In this document: positions 13,855 through 21,682 of the stretch, one piece after another
How the letters are laid out: each line of letters starts with the position of its first letter
Position numbering within the stretch: the stretch's first letter is position 1
Source of the DNA: Flavobacteriales bacterium UBA3376
Lineage (GTDB): Bacteria > Bacteroidota > Bacteroidia > Flavobacteriales > Weeksellaceae
Direction of reading: 5' to 3'
Length of the DNA stretch: 22,575 bases
Assembly: GCA_002359055.1 (NCBI GenBank)
Contig: DEQC01000083.1
Location: forward strand, 1,043 to 23,617
Program-made: the position numbers and the translations under genes
Notes under the pieces: generated by a model
What the model was told of the DNA's origin: nothing
What the model saw: only the letters and a program-made list of their open reading frames with translations
Database searches by the model: none

Positions 13855-16602
13855 TTATGCAAAAACTTTGTTTATTGCGTTATTATGTATTATTTCAGAT
13901 GTTTTATTTGAACCTGGAGCAGGAGCTGCACTTTCAGGAGGAGAAACTACCTCAAATGGTAAATGTCTCATCTTTCTTAAAATGTACGTCCATGCACCCA
14001 TATTCTCAGGCTCTTCTTGTGCCCAAATCAACTGTTTCTTGTTTGGATATTTTTCAATGATTGCATTGATTTTTTCCATATCCAATGGATAGATTTGTTC
14101 CAATCTAACCAAAGCCACATTTTCTGCTTTTAATTCTTCTTTTTTGCTCAACAAATCATAGTAGAATTTACCTTGACAGAAAACGAGTTTCTCAACTTTT
14201 TCAGCCTCTGCTTTCGAATCGTCAATTACCGTTTGGAATTCACCATTTGCTAATTCTTCCATGGTCGAAATAACCAATGGATGACGAAGTAAACTTTTAG
14301 GTGTGAAAATCACCAAAGGTTTTCTATATTTAGCTTTTAGCTGTCTTCTCAAAACATGGAATAAGTTGGCTGGCGTTGTACAGTTAACTACAAACATATT
14401 GCCTTCTGCACATAGTTGTAAAAATCTTTCCAATCGAGCTGAAGAGTGTTCCGCTCCTTGGCCTTCATAACCATGTGGCAAATACATTACCAAACCATTT
14501 TTGATTTTCCATTTGTCTTCGGCAGCTGAGATGTATTGGTCAATGATGATTTGTGCACCATTGGCAAAATCTCCAAATTGAGCTTCCCAAATTGTTAAAC
14601 CATTTGGTGCTGCCAATGCATATCCATAATCAAATCCTAAAACTCCGTATTCTGATAACAATGAATTGTAAACCGTGAATTTTCCTTGATCTTTAGATAG
14701 TTGATTCAACAAGATGATTTCTTCTTCATCATCTTCGGTTTTGATGACTGCATGTCGATGTGAGAAAGTTCCTCTTTCTACATCTTCACCTGACAATCTT
14801 ACGTCATGACCTTCTTCAAGTGATGATCCGTAAGCCAACAATTCAGCCATTGCCCAATCCAACTGATTGCTTTCAACTGTTTTCTTGCGTTGATTCAACA
14901 ATCGATTGATGTTTCTAATCACTTTTTTACCTTCAGGTAAATTGATTAGTTTTTCAGCAATTTCTTTTAATTTCTCGAGATCATATTTCGTATCTACATG
15001 TTCTAACATGCCTTTCTCATCGACCAATTCGATGTCTTTCCATTCTTCTGGCATGAACGGATCCAATGGATTCTTTTCAATTGCTTTAGACGAATCAAAG
15101 TTTTCTTCCAATAAAGCTTTGAATTCTTTCTCTTTTTCATTCAAGATTTCCTCACCGATAACACCTTCTTTGATCAAGTGTTCTTTGTAAATTTCTCTTG
15201 GATTTGGATGCTTAGCAATAGCCTTGTACAATTTTGGTTGAGTAAATCTCGGCTCATCACCTTCGTTATGTCCATATTTTCTATAACCTAACAAATCGAT
15301 GTAAACATCTTCTCCAAATCTCATGCGATAATCAGCAGCAAAATGCAGTGCATGAACCACAGCTTCTGCATCATCAGAATTTACATGAATGACTGGAGAT
15401 TGAGTTACTTTTGCGATATCGGTACAATAAATACTGGAACGTCCGTCCAAATAATTGGTTGTAAATCCAATTTGATTATTGACAATTATATGTACAGTTC
15501 CGCCGGTTTTGTATCCATCCAAGGTCATCATTTGTGCAACTTCGTACACTATGCCTTGAGCAGCAATCGCTGCGTCACCATGAATCAAAATCGGTAAAAC
15601 TCTGTTGAAATCTCCTTTGTATTCCAAATCGACTTTTGCTCTTGTGATTCCTTGAACTATAGAGTTCACAGTTTCAAGGTGGGATGGGTTGGGCGCTAAA
15701 TTAACTTTAATTTCCTTGCCTGAGAATGTTTCTAAATTGGTCGATGAACCCAAGTGATATTTAACATCACCAGCAAATATATCATCGGCAAATTCTTTGG
15801 CTTCAAATTCACTGAAAATTTGTGAATATGATTTTTTCATGATGTTTGCCAAAACATTCAATCGACCGCGGTGCGCCATACCGATGAAAACTTCTTCTAC
15901 TCCAGCATCTGCAGCCCTATTGATAACTGTATCAAGTGCTGGAATTAAAGATTCATTACCTTCTAAAGAAAATCGCTTTTGACCAACAAATTTAGTATGT
16001 AAAAAGTTTTCAAAAGCAACTGCTTCATTGAGTTTTAAAAGAATTCTTTCTTTTTCTTTGACACTTAATTTAGGTCGGTTTAAATTGTGGTTGATCCAAT
16101 TTTGAATCCAAGCACTTTTATCAGGATGATCGATATGCATGTATTCTACTCCTATGGAGGTACAATACATATCGGTCAAACGTTGTATGATTTCGTTAAG
16201 TGTGGTTTCTGAATCAATTCCAATAATACTACCAGCCTTAAAAGTTTCGTTTAAATCGCTTTCGGTCAGACCGAAATTTGATAACTCCAAAGTAGGAACG
16301 TGTTGTCTTCTTTCTCGTACAGGATTCGTTTTGGTAAATAAATGACCTCTTGATCGATAAGCATCAATCAATTGGATTACCTTAAATTCTTTCTGAACTT
16401 TTTCTGGAATTTGATTGATCACTTCATCCGAGGTGTTTCCATCCGTTAATGAATGACCATTGTAAGAAGTGTTTGCAAAATCAAAACCTTGAAAAAAGGC
16501 ACGCCAACTCGGTTCTATACTGTCAGGGTATTTTGTGTACTGTTCATACAATTCTGCGATATACTCAGAATGTATTGCGTTCAAAAATGAAAATTTTTCC
16601 AT
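13855..16602 (-). CDS. sucA: 2-oxoglutarate dehydrogenase E1, thiamine-diphosphate-dependent
   Basis: SucA decarboxylates 2-oxoglutarate and passes the succinyl group to the lipoyl arm of SucB. The 915-residue protein starts with the E2-binding helix of the family (FLNAIHSEYIAELYEQY, PSWRAFFQGF, residues 6-40). It carries YRSRGHL (82-88), GMAHRGRLNVL (241-251), NPSHLE (305-310), the thiamine-diphosphate/Mg motif HGDAAIAAQG (341-350) followed by NNQIGFTT (375-382), and the C-terminal transketolase-type part with AQFGDFANGAQ and QEEPENMGAW. Length is normal for OdhA-type E1. A TAAATTTG box lies 31 bp upstream (16633-16640), and the leader contains purine-rich AGAGACAAAGAG. It is the promoter-proximal gene of the sucA-sucB unit. 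Confidence 0.95.
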   Translation of the reverse strand: MEKFSFLNAIHSEYIAELYEQYTKYPDSIEPSWRAFFQGFDFANTSYNGHSLTDGNTSDEVINQIPEKVQKEFKVIQLIDAYRSRGHLFTKTNPVRERRQHVPTLELSNFGLTESDLNETFKAGSIIGIDSETTLNEIIQRLTDMYCTSIGVEYMHIDHPDKSAWIQNWINHNLNRPKLSVKEKERILLKLNEAVAFENFLHTKFVGQKRFSLEGNESLIPALDTVINRAADAGVEEVFIGMAHRGRLNVLANIMKKSYSQIFSEFEAKEFADDIFAGDVKYHLGSSTNLETFSGKEIKVNLAPNPSHLETVNSIVQGITRAKVDLEYKGDFNRVLPILIHGDAAIAAQGIVYEVAQMMTLDGYKTGGTVHIIVNNQIGFTTNYLDGRSSIYCTDIAKVTQSPVIHVNSDDAEAVVHALHFAADYRMRFGEDVYIDLLGYRKYGHNEGDEPRFTQPKLYKAIAKHPNPREIYKEHLIKEGVIGEEILNEKEKEFKALLEENFDSSKAIEKNPLDPFMPEEWKDIELVDEKGMLEHVDTKYDLEKLKEIAEKLINLPEGKKVIRNINRLLNQRKKTVESNQLDWAMAELLAYGSSLEEGHDVRLSGEDVERGTFSHRHAVIKTEDDEEEIILLNQLSKDQGKFTVYNSLLSEYGVLGFDYGYALAAPNGLTIWEAQFGDFANGAQIIIDQYISAAEDKWKIKNGLVMYLPHGYEGQGAEHSSARLERFLQLCAEGNMFVVNCTTPANLFHVLRRQLKAKYRKPLVIFTPKSLLRHPLVISTMEELANGEFQTVIDDSKAEAEKVEKLVFCQGKFYYDLLSKKEELKAENVALVRLEQIYPLDMEKINAIIEKYPNKKQLIWAQEEPENMGAWTYILRKMRHLPFEVVSPPESAAPAPGSNKTSEIIHNNAINKVFA

Positions 16603-16632
16603 TACTCTTTGTCTCTTATGAGAATTAGGCTA

Positions 16633-16640
16633 CAAATTTA
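16633..16640 (-). promoter_or_regulatory. sucA promoter -7 box (TAAATTTG)
   Basis: The minus strand reads TAAATTTG, an exact TAnnTTTG match. Transcription near 16626 gives a leader of about 24 nt with a purine-rich stretch before the sucA ATG at 16602. Confidence 0.5.
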
Positions 16641-16711
16641 GGGTTTTTTAATTCGTTAAAAAAAAATGCCAATATGAAATAACTATTGAATCATTAATTC
16701 ACTGATTTTTA

Positions 16712-16736
16712 GATGGAATAAAAAATTTATTTCATC
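16712..16736. other. AT-rich hairpin between uspA and sucA
   Basis: GATGGAATAAA (16712-16722), loop AAA, TTTATTTCATC (16726-16736): 11-bp arms with one G-U pair. It lies about 30 bp past the uspA stop, so it may stabilise the 3' end of that message. There is no T tract on the minus strand, so it is not called a terminator. Confidence 0.4.
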
Positions 16737-16766
16737 CAAAGTTCCAAACTTTTCACCTATCCAAGC

Positions 16767-17207
16767 TTATTTTGGCTTAGGAATTACCAATAGAGGAATG
16801 GTCGAACGCTTGATGACTTCACTCGCTACACTACCTATAAACATATTGTAAAGTGTATTGTGTCCAAGAGAGCCTATAATGATAAGATCAACTCCTAAGT
16901 TTTTAGCTTCTTCAACGATTATTTCCGCAGGTATTCCTTGTTTAATAATCGTTTTACAACCAACTCCCTGACTTTCAATTTCTTCTTTCAGAACTTTCAT
17001 TTGCTCAGCTTCTTCGTTGAGTGCAGTTTGTTCTAATTCAGGTAAATAAGTAAATCCAGTTTCACTTACAATTACACCTATATCCAAAGTTGCGACATGT
17101 ATTAAATAAATTTCACCATCGACTAATTTAGCATGAGCAATCGCTTTTGAGATTACCGTTCGATTAAAATCAGAAAAATCAATGGGTACGAGAAGTTTTT
17201 GTGCCAT
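16767..17207 (-). CDS. Universal stress protein, UspA family (ATP-binding type)
   Basis: A single-domain 146-residue Usp protein, cytoplasmic. These proteins bind ATP and are linked to survival under starvation and other stress; the direct role is often unknown. It starts KLLVPIDFSDF (4-14), where Asp10 is the conserved adenine-side residue. It has the late strand DLIIIGSLGHN and the complete phosphate-binding pattern G-2x-G-9x-G-S (Gly112, Gly115, Gly125, Ser126), so it belongs to the ATP-binding subgroup. It ends in TIPLLVIPKPK, typical of the family. It is 35 bp downstream of the FAH-family gene on the same strand and may share its message. TATCTTTA just upstream is one base off the -7 consensus and could be a second promoter. 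Confidence 0.92.
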   Translation of the reverse strand: MAQKLLVPIDFSDFNRTVISKAIAHAKLVDGEIYLIHVATLDIGVIVSETGFTYLPELEQTALNEEAEQMKVLKEEIESQGVGCKTIIKQGIPAEIIVEEAKNLGVDLIIIGSLGHNTLYNMFIGSVASEVIKRSTIPLLVIPKPK

Positions 17208-17242
17208 AGTTCTTGTTTTTTTTGGTTGAGTATAAAGATAGA

Positions 17243-17851
17243 TTATTTCACCGAAATATCAAAGGCAAGTTGATTTTCAATCCAACCTTTCAAACGATCG
17301 TCGATATTTACTTTTCCAACTCCCGCTGGTGTCCCTGTCATAATTAAATCTCCGGTTTTTAACGTGAAATATTTTGATGCTTCGGCTATGATCTTTGAAA
17401 AGTCGTGAATCATCTGTTGAGTGTTGCCTTGTTGAACAGTTTCCTCATTTTTGTCTAAACGAAAATTGAGATTATTTAAATCAAATTCATTTTTATCAAA
17501 GAAATCACCTATGACCGCAGAATTATCAAAAGCTTTGGCAATTTCCCATGGATGACCTTTCTTTTTCAACTGATTTTGTAAATCTCTTGCGGTAAAGTCA
17601 ATGCCTAAGGATATTTCTTGAAAATAATTTTGAGCGAACTCAGTTTGAATATATTTTCCAGCTTTCGAAATCTTTAAAACTATTTCTGCTTCATAATGAA
17701 GATCTTGGGTGAACTCAGGAATATAAAAGTCTCTGTTTTTTTGCAATAAAGCCGTGTCTGGCTTCAAAAAAAACACAGGATTTTCAGGAATTTCATTATT
17801 TAATTCTTTCGCATGTTCAACGTAATTTCTTGCAATACAAATAATTTTCAT
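17243..17851 (-). CDS. Fumarylacetoacetate hydrolase (FAH) family protein
   Basis: A compact 202-residue member of the FAH superfamily: Mg-dependent cytoplasmic enzymes that include acylpyruvases, oxaloacetate decarboxylases or tautomerases, and 2-hydroxyhepta-diene-dioate isomerases. The sequence shows IARNYVEHAKELNN (6-19), PVFFLKPDTALL (25-36), the metal-binding acidic pair HYEAEIVLK (52-60; Glu54, Glu56), GIDFTARDLQ (83-92; Asp85 the third ligand), KAFDNSAVIGDF (106-117) and GDLIMTGTPAGVG near the C terminus. The short length without an N-terminal extension fits the YcgM/FAHD1-like group, where oxaloacetate or acylpyruvate is the likely substrate; this is family inference. The promoter box at 17874-17881 is 22 bp upstream. 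Confidence 0.88.
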   Translation of the reverse strand: MKIICIARNYVEHAKELNNEIPENPVFFLKPDTALLQKNRDFYIPEFTQDLHYEAEIVLKISKAGKYIQTEFAQNYFQEISLGIDFTARDLQNQLKKKGHPWEIAKAFDNSAVIGDFFDKNEFDLNNLNFRLDKNEETVQQGNTQQMIHDFSKIIAEASKYFTLKTGDLIMTGTPAGVGKVNIDDRLKGWIENQLAFDISVK

Positions 17852-17873
17852 CTCGATTTATTGATTTAAATTT

Positions 17874-17881
17874 CAAAAATA
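17874..17881 (-). promoter_or_regulatory. FAH-family gene promoter -7 box (TATTTTTG)
   Basis: An exact TAnnTTTG match on the minus strand; transcription near 17867 gives a leader of about 16 nt. It is back to back with the plus-strand promoter at 17937-17967. Confidence 0.45.
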
Positions 17882-17936
17882 ACTCATAAAAATTCTTTTA
17901 TCCTAATATGATCGAAACATTTCCTTTATCAGACAC

Positions 17937-17967
17937 TTGGGTAGTTTGTAGTTAATGTTTATTTTTG
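17937..17967 (+). promoter_or_regulatory. Full Bacteroidota-type promoter: TTG-N20-TATTTTTG
   Basis: TTG at 17937-17939 and TATTTTTG at 17960-17967 with a 20-bp spacer, inside the 17-23 bp range of the Bacteroidota -33/-7 promoter. The expected transcription start is near 17974, about 16 nt before the ATG at 17990. This is the best two-part promoter in the window. Confidence 0.6.
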
Positions 17968-17989
17968 TTGCATCAAATAAATAATTGAA

Positions 17990-19540
17990 ATGAAAGTAAG
18001 GCGTTTGTTTATCTTGTTATCGGTGAGTATTTCACTTGCATTGATTATTATTTCCTTATTTTGGAAGCCTATTTTATGGGCTTTTGTTGTTGTAGGCCCT
18101 CTGATTTTGATGGGTGTAATTGATATCTTCCAAACGAAGCATGCGATTCGTAAAAACTTCCCCGTGATAGGACGACTCCGCTATTTCTTTGAAAGTTTTC
18201 GTCCTGAGATCATGCAGTACTTTGTTGAGAATGACCGTGAAGGTCGTCCACTGGACCGAGTGATGAGAAGTATGGTTTATCAACGTGCAAAAAACGTAAT
18301 TGATACCGTTCCTTTTGGAACTCAAATGGATGTTTACGAGCCTGGGTACGAATGGATGAATCATTCGATGTATGCAGGAAAGATGAAGGTAGATGAAGCA
18401 CCAAGAGTAATGATTGGAGGTGAACACTGTACGCAGCCTTACTCTTCAAGTTTGTTGAATATTTCAGCCATGAGTTTTGGTTCTTTGAGTAAAAATGCAG
18501 TTTTGGCATTGAACAAAGGAGCTAAAATGGGTGGATTTGCTCACAATACAGGTGAGGGTGGAATCAGTCCATACCACCTTGAACCAGGAGGGGATTTGAT
18601 ATGGCAAATTGGTACGGGATATTTCGGATGTCGTGATGAGAAAGGAAGATTCAATCCAGAGTTGTTTGCGAAAAATGCGCAAATTGAAAATGTAAAAATG
18701 ATTGAATTGAAAATTTCTCAAGGTGCTAAACCAGGTCATGGAGGAATTTTACCAGCCAAAAAGAATACAGAAGAAATTGCGAAAATTCGCCACGTAAAAC
18801 CACATACAGACGTTGATTCTCCGCCATCTCACTCAGCTTTCAAAGATCCTGAAGGATTGTTGAAGTTGATTTATCAAATGAGAGAATTGTCCGGAGGAAA
18901 ACCTGTTGGTTTCAAATTATGTATCGGTAGAAAAGAAGAATTCATCGATATATGTGAAGCCATGGTTAGAACGGGATTGAGACCTGACTTTATTACCATT
19001 GACGGTGGAGAAGGAGGTACAGGTGCTGCGCCAGTTGAGTTTTCAAACTCTTTAGGAATGCCACTTTTGGATGGATTGGCTTTTGCTGTTGATACTTTGA
19101 AAGGATATGATTTGAAAAAAGATATCAAAGTAATTGCTTCAGGGAAAATCATGAGTAGTTTCCACATAGCAAGAGCATTGGCAATTGGAGCAGATTTGTG
19201 CAATAGTGCACGTGCGATGATGTTGGCTATTGGTTGTATCCAAGCTTTACAATGTCACCTAAATACTTGTCCAACAGGTATTGCTACTCAAAACAAACAA
19301 TTGATGAAAGGTTTGGATGTTGAAAACAAAGCATTGAGAACCTATCAATTCCATAAAAATACAATGAAGAGTTTTGGTGAACTAATTTCAGCTGCTGGAT
19401 TGGTGCATCATAGTGAAATCGATAGAACTTACATTAATCTACGTGTAGATGTACATAGTGTGGTTCGATACGATGAATTATATCCAGTGGTAGAAACCGG
19501 TTCTTACTTGAATAAAGTAAGAGACCATTCACTTACGTAG
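17990..19540 (+). CDS. Membrane-anchored FMN-binding glutamate synthase family protein
   Basis: A 516-residue protein with two N-terminal membrane segments (about residues 6-24 and 28-46), then the FMN-binding synthase domain of glutamate synthase. Visible features are the ISAMSFGSLSKNA strand (158-170), the GEGGISPYH loop (188-196), KPGHGG (247-252), the FMN-phosphate loop TIDGGEGGTGAAP (336-348) and a [3Fe-4S]-type cysteine triad C-x5-C-x4-C (Cys416, Cys422, Cys427) followed by PTGIATQ. The amidotransferase domain and the GXGXG domain of full-length GltB are both absent, so the protein cannot use glutamine by itself. This stand-alone architecture is known as a family, but its reaction is uncertain. 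It lies 3 bp upstream of a semialdehyde dehydrogenase gene, so the two are co-transcribed. Confidence 0.88.
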   Translation: MKVRRLFILLSVSISLALIIISLFWKPILWAFVVVGPLILMGVIDIFQTKHAIRKNFPVIGRLRYFFESFRPEIMQYFVENDREGRPLDRVMRSMVYQRAKNVIDTVPFGTQMDVYEPGYEWMNHSMYAGKMKVDEAPRVMIGGEHCTQPYSSSLLNISAMSFGSLSKNAVLALNKGAKMGGFAHNTGEGGISPYHLEPGGDLIWQIGTGYFGCRDEKGRFNPELFAKNAQIENVKMIELKISQGAKPGHGGILPAKKNTEEIAKIRHVKPHTDVDSPPSHSAFKDPEGLLKLIYQMRELSGGKPVGFKLCIGRKEEFIDICEAMVRTGLRPDFITIDGGEGGTGAAPVEFSNSLGMPLLDGLAFAVDTLKGYDLKKDIKVIASGKIMSSFHIARALAIGADLCNSARAMMLAIGCIQALQCHLNTCPTGIATQNKQLMKGLDVENKALRTYQFHKNTMKSFGELISAAGLVHHSEIDRTYINLRVDVHSVVRYDELYPVVETGSYLNKVRDHSLT

Positions 19541-19543
19541 AAT

Positions 19544-20863
19544 ATGTCAAATCAATATATAAGTATAGCTCAGGCCATCGAAAAGGTAGAATTGGCCAAT
19601 AAAATATTTCAGCAAAATAAAAACGATTATCAAAATCGTCCGAAAGATAAGATTCGTAAAGTTGGTAAAGTTCTTTTAGAAAGAAAACATGAATTTGCTA
19701 AAGTAATTTCGAGTGAAATGGGGAAACCCGTTTACGAATCTTTGGCAGAAATCGAAAAATCTGCTCTGAATTGTGATTTTTATGCAGACAATTGTGATGA
19801 ATTCTTAAAAGATAGATTTTATTCAACCGAAAGATATGATGCAATCGTTAGAAACGAACCTTTGGGTGTGATTTTAGGAATCATGCCATGGAACTTTCCC
19901 TTTTGGCAAGTTTTTAGATTCGCTGTTCCAACGATTCTGGCCGGAAATACCATAGTTGTAAAACACGCAAGCAATGTTCCTCAATCGGCTCAATTGATTG
20001 AAGAAATCTTTTTGGAAGCAGGTTTTGAAGCAGGTACATATTTGAATTTATCATTAAAAAGCGATGATATAGAAGCTATCATTGAACATCCAATGATTAA
20101 AGCAGTTTCTTTGACAGGTAGCGAAAAAGCAGGATCTTCTGTCGCTTCTATTGCTGGAAAAAACATTAAAAAATCCGTTTTAGAATTGGGAGGAAGCAAT
20201 GCTTTCATCGTTATGAATGATGCCGATTTAGACAATATCATGGATAAAGCCATGAATGCACGATTTAGAAATGCTGGCCAAAGTTGTATTGCTGCCAAAC
20301 GCTATTTGATTCAAGAAGGAATTTATGATGAATTTTTAAAGCGTTTCACAGAAAGAGTTAGGGCTTTAAAAATGGGTGATCCATTCGATCCTGAAACTCA
20401 AATCGGTCCGTTGGCTAGAGAAGATTTAGCCATAGATTTAGAAAAACAGGTCAACGAATCTATCGCTATGGGTGCGCAATTGATTACTGGAGGAAAGCGA
20501 AAAGGAGCTTTTTATGAACCGACTATTTTGACGGAAGTAACTTCAGATATGCCCGTTTTTATAGAAGAAACCTTTGGTCCAGTTGCGGCAATTAAAAAAT
20601 TTAAAACCTTCGATGAAGCCATAGAATTGAGCAACGAAACTACTTTTGGATTGGGAGTTTCAATTTTAGGTGAAAATGTTGAAGAATATGCAGCAAAAGC
20701 ACATTTGTTTGAAGAAGGAGCAGTTTTCTTTAATCAACTCGTGAGATCTGATCCCAAATTGCCTTTTGGTGGAGTGAAAAAATCTGGATTCGGTAGAGAA
20801 CTTTCTATCGATGGAATTCATGAATTCGTTAATGTAAAAACCATCGTTCGCTCAAAAGTTTAA
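19544..20863 (+). CDS. NAD(P)-dependent aldehyde dehydrogenase, succinate-semialdehyde type
   Basis: A 439-residue aldehyde dehydrogenase, likely oxidising succinate semialdehyde to succinate, which feeds the TCA cycle. Key motifs are MGKPVYESLAEIEKSA (59-74), MPWNFPFWQ (114-122), KHASNVP (140-146), SLTGSEKAG (189-197), the catalytic base Glu214 in VLELGGSNAF, the nucleophile Cys248 in NAGQSCIAAKR, EETFGPV and the end LPFGGVKKSGFGREL. The motif set and the short length (family members of the Sad/GabD1 type are about 455) support the succinate-semialdehyde subgroup, but substrate range in this family is broad. It starts 3 bp after the glutamate-synthase-like gene and is followed by a strong terminator. 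Confidence 0.88.
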   Translation: MSNQYISIAQAIEKVELANKIFQQNKNDYQNRPKDKIRKVGKVLLERKHEFAKVISSEMGKPVYESLAEIEKSALNCDFYADNCDEFLKDRFYSTERYDAIVRNEPLGVILGIMPWNFPFWQVFRFAVPTILAGNTIVVKHASNVPQSAQLIEEIFLEAGFEAGTYLNLSLKSDDIEAIIEHPMIKAVSLTGSEKAGSSVASIAGKNIKKSVLELGGSNAFIVMNDADLDNIMDKAMNARFRNAGQSCIAAKRYLIQEGIYDEFLKRFTERVRALKMGDPFDPETQIGPLAREDLAIDLEKQVNESIAMGAQLITGGKRKGAFYEPTILTEVTSDMPVFIEETFGPVAAIKKFKTFDEAIELSNETTFGLGVSILGENVEEYAAKAHLFEEGAVFFNQLVRSDPKLPFGGVKKSGFGRELSIDGIHEFVNVKTIVRSKV

Positions 20864-20882
20864 ATAATTATAAAAATAAAAT

Positions 20883-20921
20883 AAAAAACCTCTCAAATGA
20901 TTTGATTTTGAGAGGTTTTTT
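20883..20921 (+). terminator. Strong intrinsic terminator after the aldehyde dehydrogenase
   Basis: Perfect 15-bp arms, AAAAAACCTCTCAAA (20883-20897) and TTTGAGAGGTTTTTT (20907-20921), with a 9-nt loop. The A and T tails make it work in both directions, and it isolates the ssb control region from the operon upstream. Confidence 0.92.
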
Positions 20922-20940
20922 AATTGCTTGATTTTAAGAC

Positions 20941-20993
20941 GGTTAAACGATTTTAAACGTTTGTAAACGCTTACATTCGAATGTAAACGTTTA
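20941..20993 (+). repeat. 10-bp-phased repeat array with 30-bp palindrome upstream of ssb
   Basis: Five successive 10-bp blocks carry at the same offset TTAAACG (20943), TTAAACG (20953), GTAAACG (20963), ACATTCG (20973) and GTAAACG (20983). The last three blocks form a near-perfect palindrome centred at 20978/20979: TAAACG-C-TTACATTC (20964-20978) facing GAATGTAA-A-CGTTTA (20979-20993), with one mismatched pair. Half-sites on one face of the helix suggest a cooperatively bound operator, most likely controlling the ssb gene 102 bp downstream. No repeat unit was noticed elsewhere as an array in the window. It could also be an iteron-like site. Possible -7 boxes (21003-21011, with an N3 spacer; CAAATTTG at 21022-21029) are imperfect. 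Confidence 0.75.
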
Positions 20994-21094
20994 TCTACCG
21001 GATAATATTTGTTTTGATGCCCAAATTTGCAACAGAGATTTGAGATAAAGACGAACGACTCGAATCTGAATGTTAAATATTAAAACTTATTATT

Positions 21095-21430
21095 ATGTCA
21101 CTAAGAAACAAAGTTACCTTAATCGGTAGAACGGGAAAAGATGTTGAAATTGTAAATTTTGACAAAGGAATGATCGCTAAAGTTAGTTTAGCAACTTCGG
21201 ATTACTACACCAATGCAAAGGGTGAGAAAATCGAAGAAACTCAATGGCACAATTTAGTTGCTTTTGGAAGGACTGCTGAGATTATGCAAAAGTATGTAAA
21301 TAAAGGTGATGAAATAGCTGTAGAAGGTAAATTGACTTACCGAACTTATGAAGACAAAGAAGGCAGCAAAAGGAATTTCACCGAAATCAAAATGGATAAA
21401 TTGGTGCTATTAAATGGAAGACCCACGTAA
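21095..21430 (+). CDS. ssb: Short single-stranded DNA-binding protein without the acidic tail
   Basis: SSB coats single-stranded DNA as an OB-fold oligomer. This 111-residue protein begins MSLRNKVTLIGRTGKDVEI and has the family pattern of strands: AKVSLATSDYYTNAKGEKIEE, TQWHNLVAFGRTAEIMQKYV, KGDEIAVEGKLTYRTYED and FTEIKMDKLVLL. The OB fold is complete, but the protein stops at NGRPT. It therefore lacks the glycine/proline-rich linker and the acidic C-terminal tip (normally ending near DDDIPF) through which housekeeping SSB recruits partner proteins. It is thus probably a second, specialised SSB and not the replicative one. It stands alone between two terminators, behind the unusual repeat array at 20941-20993, which suggests specific regulation. 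Confidence 0.9.
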   Translation: MSLRNKVTLIGRTGKDVEIVNFDKGMIAKVSLATSDYYTNAKGEKIEETQWHNLVAFGRTAEIMQKYVNKGDEIAVEGKLTYRTYEDKEGSKRNFTEIKMDKLVLLNGRPT

Positions 21431-21455
21431 AACTCTGCTTTAGTTTTTTGATTAG

Positions 21456-21491
21456 AAAATCCCAAATCACTCAGGTGGTTGGGATTTTTTT
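21456..21491 (+). terminator. ssb terminator
   Basis: AAAATCCCAA (21456-21465) and TTGGGATTTT (21479-21488) form a 10-bp stem. It continues, after one bulged A, through TCAC/GTGG with a G-U pair around the loop TCAG, and ends in a T tract. It sits 26 bp after the ssb stop. Confidence 0.85.
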
Positions 21492-21682
21492 ATTTCAATT
21501 AAGTTTGATTTTCATTGATAAATGATTTCGAAAGTATAGATTTTGTCATTGATTTTCAATGTTGTATCAGTAGATTTTATTTCAAACTATTAAAGAAATC
21601 AAATTATAAATGCTAAATTTATAACATCGATCAAAATCTCAAAATTCAAAAAAACATCACTTAGTCCAAACAAAATCATACT

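Noticed and set aside
13784..14092. Plus-strand open frames of 86-102 codons across the sucA-sucB junction, and other antisense frames within sucA, sucB, murI and rocD
   Set aside because: All are shadows of strongly recognised minus-strand genes; none shows a known family pattern.
16712..16736. Hairpin after uspA as an intrinsic terminator
   Set aside because: No T tract follows on the minus strand, and the arms are almost pure A/T; it is listed only as a hairpin.
20941..20993. The repeat array as a CRISPR or integration site
   Set aside because: Units are 10 bp without spacers, there are no cas or integrase genes, and the palindrome fits an operator better.
21547..21561. CATTGA-TTT-TCAATG mini-palindrome between ssb and the YbdK-type gene
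   Set aside because: Six-bp AT-rich arms with no T tract or promoter nearby; such matches are expected by chance in this composition.
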